A DNA stretch of 64,000 bases from Glandiceps talaboti (GCF_964340395.1 NC_135551.1:29633455-29697454); one strand, 5' to 3'; shown: positions 1 to 13,200, numbered from the stretch's first letter. Notes: a model not told the origin generated them from the sequence alone. Numbers and translations: made by a program.

Positions 1-2975
1 TGTCATATTTTCTTTGATTGATGTGTGTCATGGCATCAAACTCTCATACTTTCATATCTAATATATAGATGGTACATTTCATGATCATAGTAATATGATC
101 AACTCTGACATAAGTGGTATACTATAAGTTAATTTGTACATATCTTTTATCATTGAGGTAAGGGTTTCTATTTCATTGCACTAGATAATATAGACCACAC
201 AGTTCTTCCTTGGCCTTTCAAATTAAACAGAAAGTTCCAGTCTAGGATTGTATGAATACCTATTCCTAGTTTCAGAGCAATGCTAGTTTCAGGGCGTGGC
301 CATTCTAAATGGGGGGGGGGGTTTTTACTCTCCTTCATAGTACTGTATTTTTCTGTTGACACACCCTGCAAAATAATGAATGAAATGAGTAGCCCCCTGC
401 CCCTGAATTTTTTGGTATGTTTTCATGACACCCCCCCCCCCCCCACAAATCCACAAAATACTTAGTATTTAATTGGCAATTTAAATGGTTAATTTAGTTT
501 TATCAGAATAGTTATTATCAAAATCTGGGCTATGATACAGTTACTATTATGATTATCACAATCAATCAATTATTGTGACTGCTTTGACTTCAATGTATTG
601 TCAGTGTAATTTACATCAATTTCTATCAAACAGCTGTAGCTGTGATAGAAGTACAATCCTTTTTAAGTGTATGTCCATAGCTATATTTTCATAACAACAG
701 ATTGGCATTTGTTTCATTTTGACTTATAATTCCATCAGTAATGTAGACAAGGTTGGCTCTAGCTAGAAAAATATACAGTCCCCTAAATTAAAGTTAATGT
801 TTACGGTTAAGAAATTGCCCAATTCCTATCAAACTTGCATGTACATGTACATACAGGTGTATCTTTAATTTTACAAAAACAATTTCCAGTGCATAAATAA
901 AAGTTGTGAACACTGACACTAAGTTATTCATCAAACAAATTTGTGACAACATTTCATATTTTTCTGCATAATAAATTAGACAACATGCTATGAGAATAGC
1001 AAGTGAAGTGCAGCAGAAAACATTGCAAGCATGAATGCAAATACACCTCAGTACCCCACACTGGCATTCATGCAGCTTGGGGTTCTCTGATTATATGTTT
1101 ATCCAAAATAGCAAATTTCTGTAAAATATTGTATGATAACATGATTTTGTGTACATAGAATGATCTCATTCATTTGCATATCATTTGCATACAGGTATGC
1201 AATGTTTTTTGGTATTACATGGTTCACTGCAGTACAATTAGCACTAGTATAAAGTGCACACTGGTGTACAGAATCCATGGTGCATATGCAATACAGTTGT
1301 TTGTGGGAACATTTGCACAGAACAGACAGTGAAAAGAAAATATGATAGACGCAGGGGTGAACAAAACATTTTGTGAACTGGTGGTCCCTGGACCAGTGCC
1401 TTAAAAAATCCAGTGGTCCCGCTGAAAGAATTAGTGGTACAAGGTAAAATTTGTGTGGTCCGCCCAAAAAAAATCGCTAGTCCCGGACCCAGGACCAGTG
1501 GATTTGTTCACCCTGATATGAGACCAACAACCAAAATACAAAAGCTGGGTACAAATTATTGATTTGTTACATGATGCTGAGCCTGACTAAAACCCCTCCA
1601 GGAGAACACTGTAAATAGTTAATTCATTACAAATGATATCGAAAAGATGTAAACTCACAGGGAATTTAATAGGAACAGTGCTGTCAAAGCCAGATAAAAA
1701 CCAACAAAACTCTAGGAGAATATATTTTATACCATCCTAATAAAACAAGGGCTTAAAAAGCAGGGTATAATTGTTGATAGTAGGGTGAGGGTAGACTTAA
1801 AGTCTCCAGGTTAATTCCATTCTTTATTTGAATATTTTTTTTTTTAATTTAAAAATACAATTGTGTTCTTTTGTGTAAAATAATAACCTGAGTGAGAGAT
1901 TGCAAAACAGTTGGGTGAATGACTGGGGGGGGGGGGGGGGGGTAAAAAATAAAAAAGTTGAGGACAACATTTCCGTAAAAGACTAACAATGAATAACAAA
2001 CTCAAAACATTGAACATTATGAGACTTAAAAAATAAAACCCATGTGACTGGTGCCAATCTAGGTTGTGGACAGAAACCCATGTGATGATAGGGAACAATG
2101 GGATGAGTGTGTAGGATGACAAGCACCATTTTTTTTCTTCTTAAGAGTAAACCTAAAATTAGAATTATATTTTGTTTCAGCAACCAGAACTGAATACATA
2201 AAAGAAAATTGTCTTCATATTACATATCCCTTGGGTTACCAATGCAGTATCAAAAAACAGTTGCATAGTAACATACATGTCTTTGTTAATACAAATATAT
2301 TGATAGCAGAGATTTACATATGAAGAGTGTACAGTTGATTCAATTAGAGTGAGAATGTAAATCACAGTGGTGAAGGCAGAATGATAATGATGGTTAGCAT
2401 TGAGAATATTATTCAGCCCAGAAATCCATGCTATCTAGTGTCACTATACATTGACACTGGCAGGTTTTATTCAACATAAACAAGGGTGCCCTTCTGTTAT
2501 CAACAGCTGAAACATGTACCGTCCTAGTATACATCTCCTTCTCATGATAGGCGTTATTGGATCGTCTCGTCCACAATTAAAAAGAAATACAATAGTACCA
2601 GTCAGTATAAGATTTGTGTTACTGACACGTCTACGTGTGTTAATTCATGGACTGTTACAGTACAATGATGGGTGTAGGCGTACTTAGTATGCAAACACGA
2701 CAACAATAAGCCCCGCCCATCGTCTGACACTATTTACATACGAATTTAATGCTTCTCTCAGAAACAAAGACACCATAACAATAAATGACGTAACAATGGT
2801 AACTTCAAGTCCATGGGGTGCTAGAAATTAAAGTAATATTGGCATTGCACACATTTGAAGAAGTGTTATGCGTAAAAGTTTCATTTGTGTCAGTGAGGGT
2901 GGGACCGCATAATATTCATACAAACGTGTTGCCTGTTGTTTCGGCTGCTGTTTTGCTGATGTTTGAGGAACTTAC
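1..2975. other. Non-coding stretch, probable intron or downstream part of a minus-strand gene
   Basis: No convincing exon is visible on either strand. The sequence is AT-rich with homopolymer runs (G run near 306-316, C run near 430-443, G run near 1925-1942). A small inverted-repeat element lies at 1352-1515. A GC-box-like stretch (gccccgccca, near 2710-2719) sits close to the minus-strand exon that begins at 3050. Because that exon has a donor pointing leftwards, this stretch is probably its first intron, but no acceptor or second exon could be assigned. Confidence 0.4.
1352..1515. mobile_element. Small non-autonomous DNA-transposon-like element with terminal inverted repeats
   Basis: The left end starts caggggtgaacaaaa and the right end is tttgttcaccctg, which is its near-complement. 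Both arms continue inward with related 'ctggtcc' and 'ggaccagt' motifs. The 164-bp size, TIRs and lack of coding potential fit a MITE. The 'CAGGGGTG' terminus resembles hAT-type ends, but no clean 8-bp target duplication is visible, so the superfamily is a guess. Confidence 0.45.
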
Positions 2976-3050
2976 TCGCATTTCGTCGGCTGGTTCTTCT
3001 TTGACTTCGACAGAGCTTTCTCCTTCACTCCCTTCATCGGTTTTCTCCAT
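2976..3050 (-). CDS. Candidate first coding exon of an unidentified acidic protein (minus strand)
   Basis: Reading leftwards, an ATG at 3050-3048 opens 25 codons beginning MEKTDEGSEGESS and continuing through VEVKEEPADEMR, then meets a textbook donor (CGA|gtaagt, intron starting at 2975). The peptide is acidic and serine-rich and carries a VKEE sequence that fits the sumoylation consensus, a composition common at the N-terminus of nuclear regulators. The leader has a YY1-like AACATGGCGGC element about 90 bases upstream and a short upstream ORF. I do not recognise the protein and see no second exon in the window. Evidence is start context, open frame, donor quality and promoter-type motifs only. 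Confidence 0.4.
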
Positions 3051-3136
3051 GCCACAGTGGTATCTCAGCAAAACAAGGCTTTGTAATCTAATCAGAACGG
3101 TATGATTACGGCAGCCAGGTGTCAAGACTTCATCAC

Positions 3137-3148
3137 AGCCGCCATGTT
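3137..3148 (-). promoter_or_regulatory. YY1-like element with embedded upstream ATG
   Basis: On the minus strand the sequence reads aacatggcggct, matching the YY1 consensus (AANATGGCGGC), which in many TATA-less animal genes lies just downstream of the transcription start. Its ATG opens a 7-codon upstream ORF (MAAVMKS then stop) ahead of the candidate start at 3050. This supports a leftward promoter near 3150-3250. Confidence 0.45.
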
Positions 3149-3347
3149 GATAGTTTGATATCTCCGCCTTAAACATTTGTTCGAGTTTCTTTACTCCACC
3201 GGAACTAATTGGTCTAGTATCAGCGAGGGCTAGGCTTCCTTTCACAAACTTATATACAATAATTGAATACAAGAAAACGAAATGTTTTATTACTATCTAA
3301 TCGAGCAAACTATACAAAAAAAGTTTGTAAAATCAAATTATTGTATA

Positions 3348-3490
<143 letters not shown>

Positions 3491-3638
3491 ATATGAGTGT
3501 CTCGCTGGAGAGAACAGTGCTCGATGCAAATATTAGTAGTAGAGCATTATAGACTTAATTCAAAAGCCGGGATAAGGATGTAATGAGTCGTTACTCAGAG
3601 TTTCACGCTTGTTGCGATCATCGGACGACTAACGGTAG

Positions 3639-3639
<1 letters not shown>

Positions 3640-3704
<65 letters not shown>
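3640..3704. repeat. (TA)n microsatellite
   Basis: About 32 TA dinucleotides in a row with no coding meaning. Confidence 0.95.
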
Positions 3705-3707
<3 letters not shown>

Positions 3708-4217
3708 TACAAAATGTATATGTTCTGATATATATAGATTATGGGACAGAGCTGTTGCGCATATTAAGGCTAGTGACGAGATTAAGTTTTTCTTGATCAT
3801 TCAGTGACCTGTTTCCATTTTAACATTTCTAACAGTTAACAATGCAAATTCTCGGTTGGTAGTCATGACTTAGTACACATCGTCAGAAAACAGGCGTCTT
3901 GGCGGCAATCTGAAAAATCAGAAAAATATAACGCGATTTTTTGTCAAAAATTGGAACGCAAACTTTCTAAATTGTGAAATTCAAAAAGGTTACATGAGAG
4001 ATGGACCGTTCTTTTTCTTCTATTATAAACGCAAGTATTTTAAAAAGTTATGAAAATGTGTTCGAAAGTCTTAATTGCCATTCTTCAAGTTCCTGAAGTG
4101 GGTTGTAAAGTGCAAGATTAAGAGTAAGAAAAAGAAAACTGCAATTTTGAATTACTGTACCTTTTATACTGTCACACCGTTATCGAACCACATGGGAGTC
4201 ACGGTTTTCAAGTTAAT

Positions 4218-4233
4218 AGCGCCACCTAGCGGG
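4218..4233 (-). promoter_or_regulatory. CTCF-like binding site
   Basis: The plus strand reads agcgccacctagcggg, close to the reverse complement of the bilaterian CTCF core (GCGCC-CCT-G-GG pattern). It lies between the leftward candidate gene and NOX4. Motif match by eye only. Confidence 0.35.
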
Positions 4234-4456
4234 TACTAGTTTATAAGTGTACCAACGTTACTGTATGTCTCTAGACTCTATACTAGAACAAAAACGAGTT
4301 AAATCTTAAACTAGTTTTGTCCCTAAACTAAAGGAAAAATGCTGAAATATCTAACTAGTTTCACACATCAGTAGGCTATATATATAGTTTGATTAATTGA
4401 ACCATAAAAAGTCCATAACACATTTAATACATGTGAATGTGTTTATTTTATTTCAG

Positions 4457-4818
4457 ATGCACAACAAAACACGACAATAAACCTTATTTCAGTCATTGTT
4501 CCCTGGGAAGAAAAAGAAATTGACTACAGTGCACTTCCTAGAACTCACCTGTTTACGGCGCTGTTGAGATACACCATTAGCTGGTCGTACCTCCCTAGCC
4601 CCATCGTCGTAAACCCCAACCTCTTTTACGGCACCGTCCAAGACGCACCATCAAGAGGTTTTATCGATCGATTTTCGTTGTGTCAGCGGGAAAATTGTAC
4701 TTTGGCTTGCCAGAATGCTCTAGCCCTCGTATCAACAAGCTGTTTAATGTCGTTATGCACTGATTTTATACCTATTATTATAAATAACAATTCCTTTATT
4801 GTTACTCATTTACAATAA
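4457..4818 (+). other. CpG-rich patch with a long open frame and a minus-strand donor
   Basis: After an acceptor-like tttatttcag (ending 4456), one plus-strand frame stays open for about 120 codons to a stop at 4816-4818. Around 4550-4690 the base composition rises to roughly half G+C with many CpGs, unlike its surroundings. On the minus strand a strong donor (acag|gtgagttc, exon end at 4549) would fit a non-coding 5' leader exon of the leftward gene. Neither reading gives a recognisable protein, so no gene is called. Confidence 0.2.
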
Positions 4819-5162
4819 TGTGATTCTATTTTCACACTGCTTTATATTGGCACAAAATTGCTCGATTTTAACGAAACTAAGATTAGAGATAAAAAAGATA
4901 CCATCACTGTATATATTGCTAAAACGCATTGAACGTATTGGACGATAGACAAAAGTTATATGATCTCTGATCTCACTAGTACTCAGAGAAAGTAGAATTC
5001 GTGAACCAAATATCCCATCATGCAATGTTAAATTAGAGTTGGAGACCAATAGTTAGGACAACGTCATTGAAATAAAACATTGAAGTCGATATAAGATTAT
5101 TACAGGATTCTGGTTTTTAGAAATACACAAGTCTTCCTAGTGATACCATTCAAAATCATACT

Positions 5163-5202
<40 letters not shown>

Positions 5203-5424
5203 CGACGACGACGACGACGACAAAAACAACAACAACAGCAACAACAACAACAACAGTCAGGAGACTACTCACCACGTGCACATTTTAGGTACACATAATA
5301 AAAACCAAGAAAAATATGTTGTTCATAGAAATTTTCGCACAAAATTATGGTGCAATCGATAGGTGCGCTGCTGCTGTTGTTATTGTTGTTGTCGTTGTTG
5401 TTGTTGTTGTCGTCGTCGTCGTCG

Positions 5425-5470
<46 letters not shown>
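5163..5470. repeat. Paired trinucleotide arrays in inverted orientation
   Basis: Left arm 5163-5255 is (CAA)n with an internal (CGA)6 block; right arm about 5367-5470 is (TTG)n with an internal (TCG)4-5 block. They are separated by about 110 bp of ordinary sequence. The arms are reverse complements in both the main repeat and the interrupting block. Confidence 0.9.
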
Positions 5471-6515
5471 GAATGCCTTACTGTATATAATGTGACCATG
5501 AAAATAATGCTATAGTTTTACATTCTTGGCCACCTAATCAGCTGGTTCAACAATGTATCATTGTCAGTTTCAGTTTGTAGTTTGACATGTGACAACCAAT
5601 GTTCCTATACATGCAATGATGAAGACGACATGTTGTCGAACACAAAAACATCACCTTGGCAAACAATTACGGTAAATCAAGTAGCAATTAGGTGTCGATG
5701 TTTTCTCAGTCGAGATGAACTCAATATCGTACAACAAAACCTACTTGCTCAGTTGGTGGTCTTTATTCTTAATTTCACACACATCCACTGTCAACTACCG
5801 TACGTCGTTATCCAAGACCACACACTGGTGTTATTGTAATTGCTGTCACCCTTTTACGTTTACGCACGGACGCAAATGTCCTCTGTTCAAACTTATCAGT
5901 AATATGAAGTGTTCTGTAATGCGTATTTCCTATTGACTCTTGTTTAGAGGTCTTTTATCAGGTTTACTAGAAGACAAGGCTATGTATTGTTTAGTCTGTG
6001 ACCAGAGTGTTACTTTGCCAGAAGACAATGGTCTGTATTCGGAAATGTACCCATAAGTACATTATTAAACACTTGACTATCGGTAGCCACGGGGTATGAT
6101 ATGAGGTAATTGGTGTTTACGTGTATAACATTAGTTCTATCTGAGGAATCCTGGCGGGTATAATACTTAAAAACATTTTCCATAGAACAAAACAACCCAC
6201 CTTAAAGACAGTTTCAGGTTTAGGAGGTAAACATGATGATCTGCAACCCCTCCACCCACCCCTGCGCACACAGTCTACAAATTGTAAAAATAAACATTTA
6301 GAAAAAATACCACCCTCCGATAAACAACACATGGATTTGTCCCTTTAAAGTTCTGGGACACAGTCACACATGTTTGGTTTATACAGTTTTTTTAACTCGG
6401 ACGGTTTACGAAATATAACTTTGATTATATATATATATATATACTTACATAACACAACTTGTATAAATGTTAAAATTAAATGCATGCCTTCGGTCTTTGT
6501 CTGAAAGATATGATT

Positions 6516-6954
6516 GTCGTGTGGCTCTATCAGCCAACATTCACGCAACCCTAGGGAGTGATTACGAAACAGTCTGATGAACGGGTAAGCCCAGAAAAGT
6601 TAACTTTGGATTCTATGTTCTCAATATCAGTGTCTCTGATAACAAGTATACATCCTATGCTAGTTATAGTAGTATTCTAAAATCAGGACTTGTGTTTGCA
6701 GAACGCAATCCAGATATTTAGTTATTTATGACATTGTAAATTATGAATATATATACTTTAGTATATACACACTTGTACTACATGTAGGGCGGTCATCGCA
6801 TTGACACACTTTTGAATTATAGTAAAATCTCAAAGCTAGAACTCGAGTGTCATCGCGAAGACATACCTAGACAGTAAAAAACATCGTGTCATTTAGTCCT
6901 AAACCATGCATGCAGTCTCTATTGCGTGAATGTTGGCTGATAGAGCCACACGAC
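6516..6954. mobile_element. Candidate MITE with perfect 33-bp terminal inverted repeats
   Basis: 6516-6548 (starting gtcgtgtggctctatcagcc) is an exact reverse complement of 6922-6954 over 33 bp; the arms are separated by 373 bp of non-coding AT-rich sequence containing a short (TA)n. A perfect match of this length indicates recent origin or conversion. No target-site duplication is obvious, so it may alternatively be an inverted duplication. Confidence 0.5.
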
Positions 6955-7281
6955 GACAAGAACACGGTTGCACTTTTTTCAAAATTTAATTCAAATGAAG
7001 AATAAAACAAACCAAGCTACTTGAGCAAGTCTTGACTAACTAATGAATTAAGTTGAAATCTACTATGTATAATTTGATACAATTAATGATTACTTTGTTA
7101 TTTTCTTATTGATTATTTGTACGTTATCGTTATATCCTGCCGAATAATGATCGTTCCATCGATGTATACAACGATTTCTGTGTACTCGGTATTATTTATC
7201 AATTATCGAATGATCGATTATTTAATTGACATTTTAGCTATTAGATTTTAAAAATAATTTCTGATTGTTAGATGTCTAGAC

Positions 7282-7526
<245 letters not shown>

Positions 7527-8156
7527 GAAAGAGAAAGAAAAAAAGAAAAGAAATTTTGAAACGACAGACATTCTCAGTGATGTACTACAGTACCTATTTG
7601 CGACCAATGTTAATTGATAACGAACAGGTTAGTTTGCAACTTAATGAGTGCATTAATTGTATAACAAAATGGTCAATTAAAGCATATACGGATGGCGGGT
7701 CTATGATTAAAGGCTGTGAATATCGCCTCAATTACCGATATGTTGAGGTAGACTGATTCCACTATATTGGACAAAGTTAATTAATTATCTATGACACTGT
7801 ATCATAGTTAACCAGGTCATCATGTTTTCAGGGCAAACTTATGGTTATATAGTATATGATCAATTCGTGCCAAGGTGTGATTTGTAGTAGTCATTACACT
7901 AATTAATATTATTAAAACAAGAATGGTGAACAATTGAGAATACTGACTAAATTTAAAACGTGTCGTCTTCATACCCTGAAAGATAACAATAATCAGAACG
8001 TAAAATACACATCCCATAAATCACTCATTGTTTAGAAAAATAATTTTGTTGTCCAAGTGAAGAAAGCTTTACAACTCTAATGTATAGCTCAAGTCCATGC
8101 AATGACCTTTGCTCTCAAGGACTAATATTTTAGCACAATAGGAAGGTGTTGAAAAC

Positions 8157-8534
8157 ATGCAGTTATTCATTAGATGGCATATTTTTGGAGGAAATGAATG
8201 CGACAAAGAAAACGCCCTCGTATTTCTGTTCACCTCTGACCTGGTAAAGCTTTGTTGGTTGAAAGGGGTAGGGACCATTCCAACAGAAGAATTTACCGAT
8301 ACAGACCGAAGTCACTCCAAACTGGTGCCTACAAACAGAAACACGCGACGCCGAGGTGAAAAGAAACCCGACGAGGACACGATCAATTTTTGCAGAATTG
8401 CACGTCTCAGAATCGCTGTTCAATTCGTAACAGTAGCGGAAAGAAACGAAGTGAGTATAAGAGTTCTTTGTTGTGATTTAATTCTATCTAGCCAAAGGGT
8501 TGTACGATCGATGTTTTCCCAAAATCATGAATGA
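8157..8534 (+). other. Unassigned 125-codon open frame
   Basis: An ATG-started frame beginning MQLFIRWHIFGGNEC runs to a stop at 8534, with a donor-like gtgagtat inside it near 8451. It resembles no family I know, and the region also carries an open frame on the other strand, so chance is a fair explanation. Confidence 0.12.
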
Positions 8535-8980
8535 AATACTCACCATCAGACTGTCTCGCCATAAATGAATTGTTACCCATATTCGATCACACTACATAGG
8601 GAACCGAGTTGTCTGAGTTGCTAGCCACGGCCAGGGGCAGTGAGCGTTCATTTGGAGTACTTCACAAGTAAACCTCGTTGTATAGGTGTAAATACAAATA
8701 TAGTACCGTCTGGAGTAAAGGTATACCCTCTCCAGTAATCGGGTAAAGAACCCTTAGATCGTACAATACAAAGAAGTGTCAACGTATATCTGTAGACGAA
8801 GTTGACACTCGGCGGTGTCGTGTACACAACAACCCGACGTCTTTCAACCTTGGCCACGTAGGCCTGGTGCCTAAAGATCTTTAGCACAGGGATGTGTAGG
8901 TTATTTTTCTAGACATGATGTGAGATGTAATAGATAGTATAACATGAGCAGACGTGGCTTGGTCATATACTAAAGTTTGT

Positions 8981-9002
8981 GGGTGGGGGTGGTGGTGGTG
9001 GT

Positions 9003-9046
<44 letters not shown>
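8981..9046. repeat. (GGT)n-(GT)n microsatellite
   Basis: A short GGT/GGGT run passes into (GT)20, followed by alternating purine-pyrimidine sequence to about 9090. Confidence 0.93.
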
Positions 9047-9049
<3 letters not shown>

Positions 9050-9953
9050 ACCTGCGCGCGCGTATGCGTATGTGTGCACATGTATATATGTGCGTTATTA
9101 TCATATTCTAACCCTTGGTCCACATGCCCCTGTGGTTTATCTCCATTGATTCTTGCGCTTAGTCTTGGCATATATAAAGTGGTAACTTGTTTTAAACAAA
9201 TTCATTGTCATCGTCGGTATCTTAAGGTAGACCATGGAAGTATCACCCACGGTTATACCTCGTCCATGGGTAGACTGACTGGTATAGCCGTGAATCACCT
9301 ATATAATGTACACAGTGATATGATCGTTATGTCACGGTCCTTGCTACAACTTTACTTGTTTTGTCTGTCTTGTTGATTTTATATAGGACGTTTTATCTAA
9401 AATAGACTATGATTGTATAGGGTATAGCGGTTATGATTGTATGAACGCATTACGAATTGACCCGAGTCATGGTACATACAGACAGTTCTGTTTGTGCAGT
9501 GATTGTATAGTAGTTCTCAAACAAGGCTACAATTCTTCTATATGTACAGTTGTCTGAGTGTAATTACAGTAAATTGCAAAGTAAGGGGGGACTCTTCCAG
9601 ACAATAGTTTCCGGTGTCCTGCCGCCTAGGTCATAGAGGTCAATTCACTACCATCTCTTCACATCAATCTCTGATACATCGTTCCACTCCAATGGTGTGT
9701 GTGACTTTGCCGACAGTTCCTTCACCGGAGCCAATGGTGAGAAAGAAAGTCTACGTACGATCAACTGGCAAGGTGAGTCAGACAACGTTCGGCGTGGGAT
9801 AACGAGTAAGTAGAAGATGTCTCGTCTCGTCTCGTCTCGTCTGGCCATATGATCTTGAAGGGGAAGACCTGGCATATGATTGATTTCGTTAACTCAGGTT
9901 GAACAAAATACACTTTGTTGACAATACAAGTCACCAATGAACACAACAAATGA

Positions 9954-9989
9954 TTCACCGGAAAAACAGATAACCCCTTTTCCGGTGAA
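9954..9989. repeat. Short hairpin, 12-bp stem
   Basis: ttcaccggaaaa (9954-9965) and ttttccggtgaa (9978-9989) are perfect complements around a 12-base loop. Confidence 0.6.
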
Positions 9990-10214
9990 AATAACCTGCA
10001 CGTAGCGTAAACAGTACAATGTGTAGTCGTTTTTAGTCCTGTCCGGTGCACGGGTCTAGATTACTGACATGACCCTCAACACTACCCTGAATCATGGGTT
10101 GGAGAAGGAAGGGACGACTTACTCCGTGTGCAAGCAGAACTAAGTCCGAAATGTTCACACACAACCATATATAGACCCTACATGACACAACAACGCTCAT
10201 GAAGTTTGGTGAAA

Positions 10215-10240
10215 CCCCAACCCCCCAACCCCCAACCCCC
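10215..10240 (-). other. G-quadruplex-type run (telomere-like TTGGGG pattern)
   Basis: The minus strand has four G runs of 4-6 separated each time by exactly TT, an ideal intramolecular quadruplex pattern. It resembles ciliate-type telomere repeats, but a short isolated run in an animal genome is more likely a chance or slippage product. Confidence 0.6.
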
Positions 10241-13200
10241 AATTATGGTATCAAAGTAGGGTCGCTGCGGTTTAGAGAAATCCCGCATAGGGTTCTATAC
10301 TGTGTACTGTGCCATTGTTATGTGATGTTTTGACATTAAAGACACATGTCTCAGGAATAAATACCACTGAACTGGTGCAATTTATCCCTTATCTCAGGTG
10401 ACCCATAGTACAAGTATGCACATAACGTCCATTCACAGCACAGTTACTATGGCAACGCCCTATGACAGGGTTTATTGTAGGTCAGTTGTTCGTGTCTGGT
10501 GAGGTAGCGAGGTATATGGAAATGTTTAATAATGGAACAAAATAGCAATGAGTAATACAATTTAAAAACATACAAGAAATTAGAGTAAAACAACAAGACA
10601 ATAGCAATACACATGTACGTCGAATACAGCATCCAGGAACAATGAATCTACAGGTGTGTGCGGTATGCATGGGACTTTAAACTAGCAACAGCAAAAAAAC
10701 AAAACAAAACAAAACAAAATGACACAGCAAAGTGACAAACGTAAACCCGTACTATCAATACAAGGGCGAGAGGAGAACAAACTTCTTAGATCCCATGGTA
10801 CATACCACAGTTGCACTGCGATTCGTTTTACGGATGTACTATCAACTGATTTGTAACGTATCTGATTTTTATTCCTGTTTAGATATTATAATTAAATGGT
10901 AGCCTGTCTGCTCACTTAGTCTGTGACATCACTGAGTCTGTGACGTCACCGCTACATCCGTTCTTTATCCATAGACTAGTAACGGAGTCACAGATCAATC
11001 AAGTACATAGGCTATATCACAGGTGATGAAAGTCACTCAGTGTGGGTGGATCGAATGTTCGTACTGAGATGTTTACGAGATGAGTTTTAAAATGCGACAT
11101 GATTTCTCACGGGTCGCTACACGTGGAATAATAAACACTCTTGGTTTACTTTCTTTACGTTTTTTCGTAATAGTCTATGTTATTGTGCAGTGACTGGGTA
11201 ATTGATTGCATGGCTTGTTACCACGCTTACAACCTACCAGTCTACGTGTTACGACGTTTAACTCAAACAAGAATGGAATATGTTCGATGGAGACGCGAGG
11301 CATTGTTAATGGATATGGGGGGTATGGTTGCGCTGTAACGTTTAGCATGCGATGGTGTGGACACGCCACAGGCATTTGTTTCCCGAGTTATGGCTCAGAA
11401 TATTTCTATCAGAATACAATAAAATGACGATAATATCGTTAATATTGACGTATTAAACCAACACTATATGAAAGGGGTAAAATTACACATGTTTCTGTGA
11501 TCGCGCAGTTTCACTAAATGCGAAGGAAGACACTTAGCCAGCAAGGCTTTCCCTTCCATCTTGATTTGGGTGATGATCGCTGGTGGGGAGGGTGTGGGTA
11601 GATGGAGGATTTTTCTCCTCAGCCCCCCCCCCTTCCCACCGTAAATTCTTCTCGTTCCCTAATTACGCTATGTCAAATGTGTATTTCGAACCATTTCTTG
11701 GCTCCATTCAGGGTCATGAAGAGTTCATAGATATAATTCTCTCTCAGACACAATCGTCTTGGATGACTTACAGAACTTGAAACGAGCTGAACAATATTAT
11801 GTTTTATCATGGTAACTTATGAGTGTACAGACGTGCCTTCCTCAGACTATTAATTACTTAACCATAAACGAGAGTTCACAATTATATCAAAATGGGGCAA
11901 TTTGACATGCTTATAAACAAGATTTCACAAGTCAAACAAATATTTGATGTATACGACAAACTTTGATACCGTTAACTCACTGACAAACATACACCTGCCA
12001 GGTTACTGCGGTTGTCAGCGAATATGGGAACTGAGATGGGAAGGATCAGGCTGGTTAAATCTTTCTCTCTGAATTGTTTTTTTTTTCAAAAAGGCATGCA
12101 TTACAGAGTCACATACAACAATTATATGGGATGGGTTGTAACAATCCTGGGCAATTTAAGTCTAACAAATAAACTTGCAGTGCTTTGGATTTTTAATTTG
12201 AATAATCTTCCTTGCCTGCTACATCGAATATTCATTCACATGTAGCCGTAAACTATTGGTACAGGTTTATTGTATGAAGTACGAGATTTATCAAACGTTT
12301 ACTGACTCCCGACTTATTTGTTGTCTGTCGGTCTCTGTATTTACATGTATCTGTAAACATGATACATTAGACAACCTGCCATACAATGACGCCGGACTAT
12401 CTGTAATGTTATCGCTGGCACAGACAGTTATACCTAAAGATTTTTTGTCACAACATGCATTCAGCAATTTCGCGTTGTGGGTGTACCACATGTCCTTGCT
12501 AGTGTTAATGATGTGGAAACGTTACATAACTGATGCCGTGATACATATACATTATTCTCTATGGTAAGGATTTGGACGTTCAAAACAACAATTGACTTTG
12601 TGATTTTCAATTGCAACTCAATTCATTTTAGCTTCGGTAGCTCGTCCGGGTTTCTTTGTAGACTTTTAGGGCGCCCTCAGCAGACAAGACTAGATAAGAA
12701 CCGGTGAATCTTATCTGAAAGATGCACGGGTTATTTGTTTTCCCGGCATAAAATAATCACGTTTACTGCCACTTTGTCACTTGGTTGACCTTTGCCCTTT
12801 GGCTATTCCGTGGCCTCGGGACAGTTTTGTGTTTCTTTTTTAGGCGACCTCGTTGTGATCCTTTGTATTTACTTTTAGCTGCATAGCGTTCGCATTCAAG
12901 TTACCGGTGGGGGCTGAAGCAGACACGTCTCACTCATCGTGTGTTGTTGTGTACCAGGTTGTTGACAGCTTACTACAATCCAGTCGGACATACTTATTCA
13001 TATGAGGTTGGTAAATGTCTATGTGTGTGATCAAGTGTTGAACGAACCAACTGCACCTGGCAGCATACAATCAACAATTGTGTCAATGTTTAGGAATATG
13101 TTATTTCCATTGATGTCAGTACTTCTTGTTCGAAGAGTCAATCGGTTGTCTGTCTGTATGCGCATTAGTCAGTGGATCGGTGTTTAATATCTATATTATT

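Noticed and set aside
9734-9773. Open frame MVRKKVYVRSTGK ending at a good gtgagt donor
   Set aside because: Phase fits but there is no similarity to NOX N-termini and no partner exon; splice-like motifs of this quality are expected by chance.
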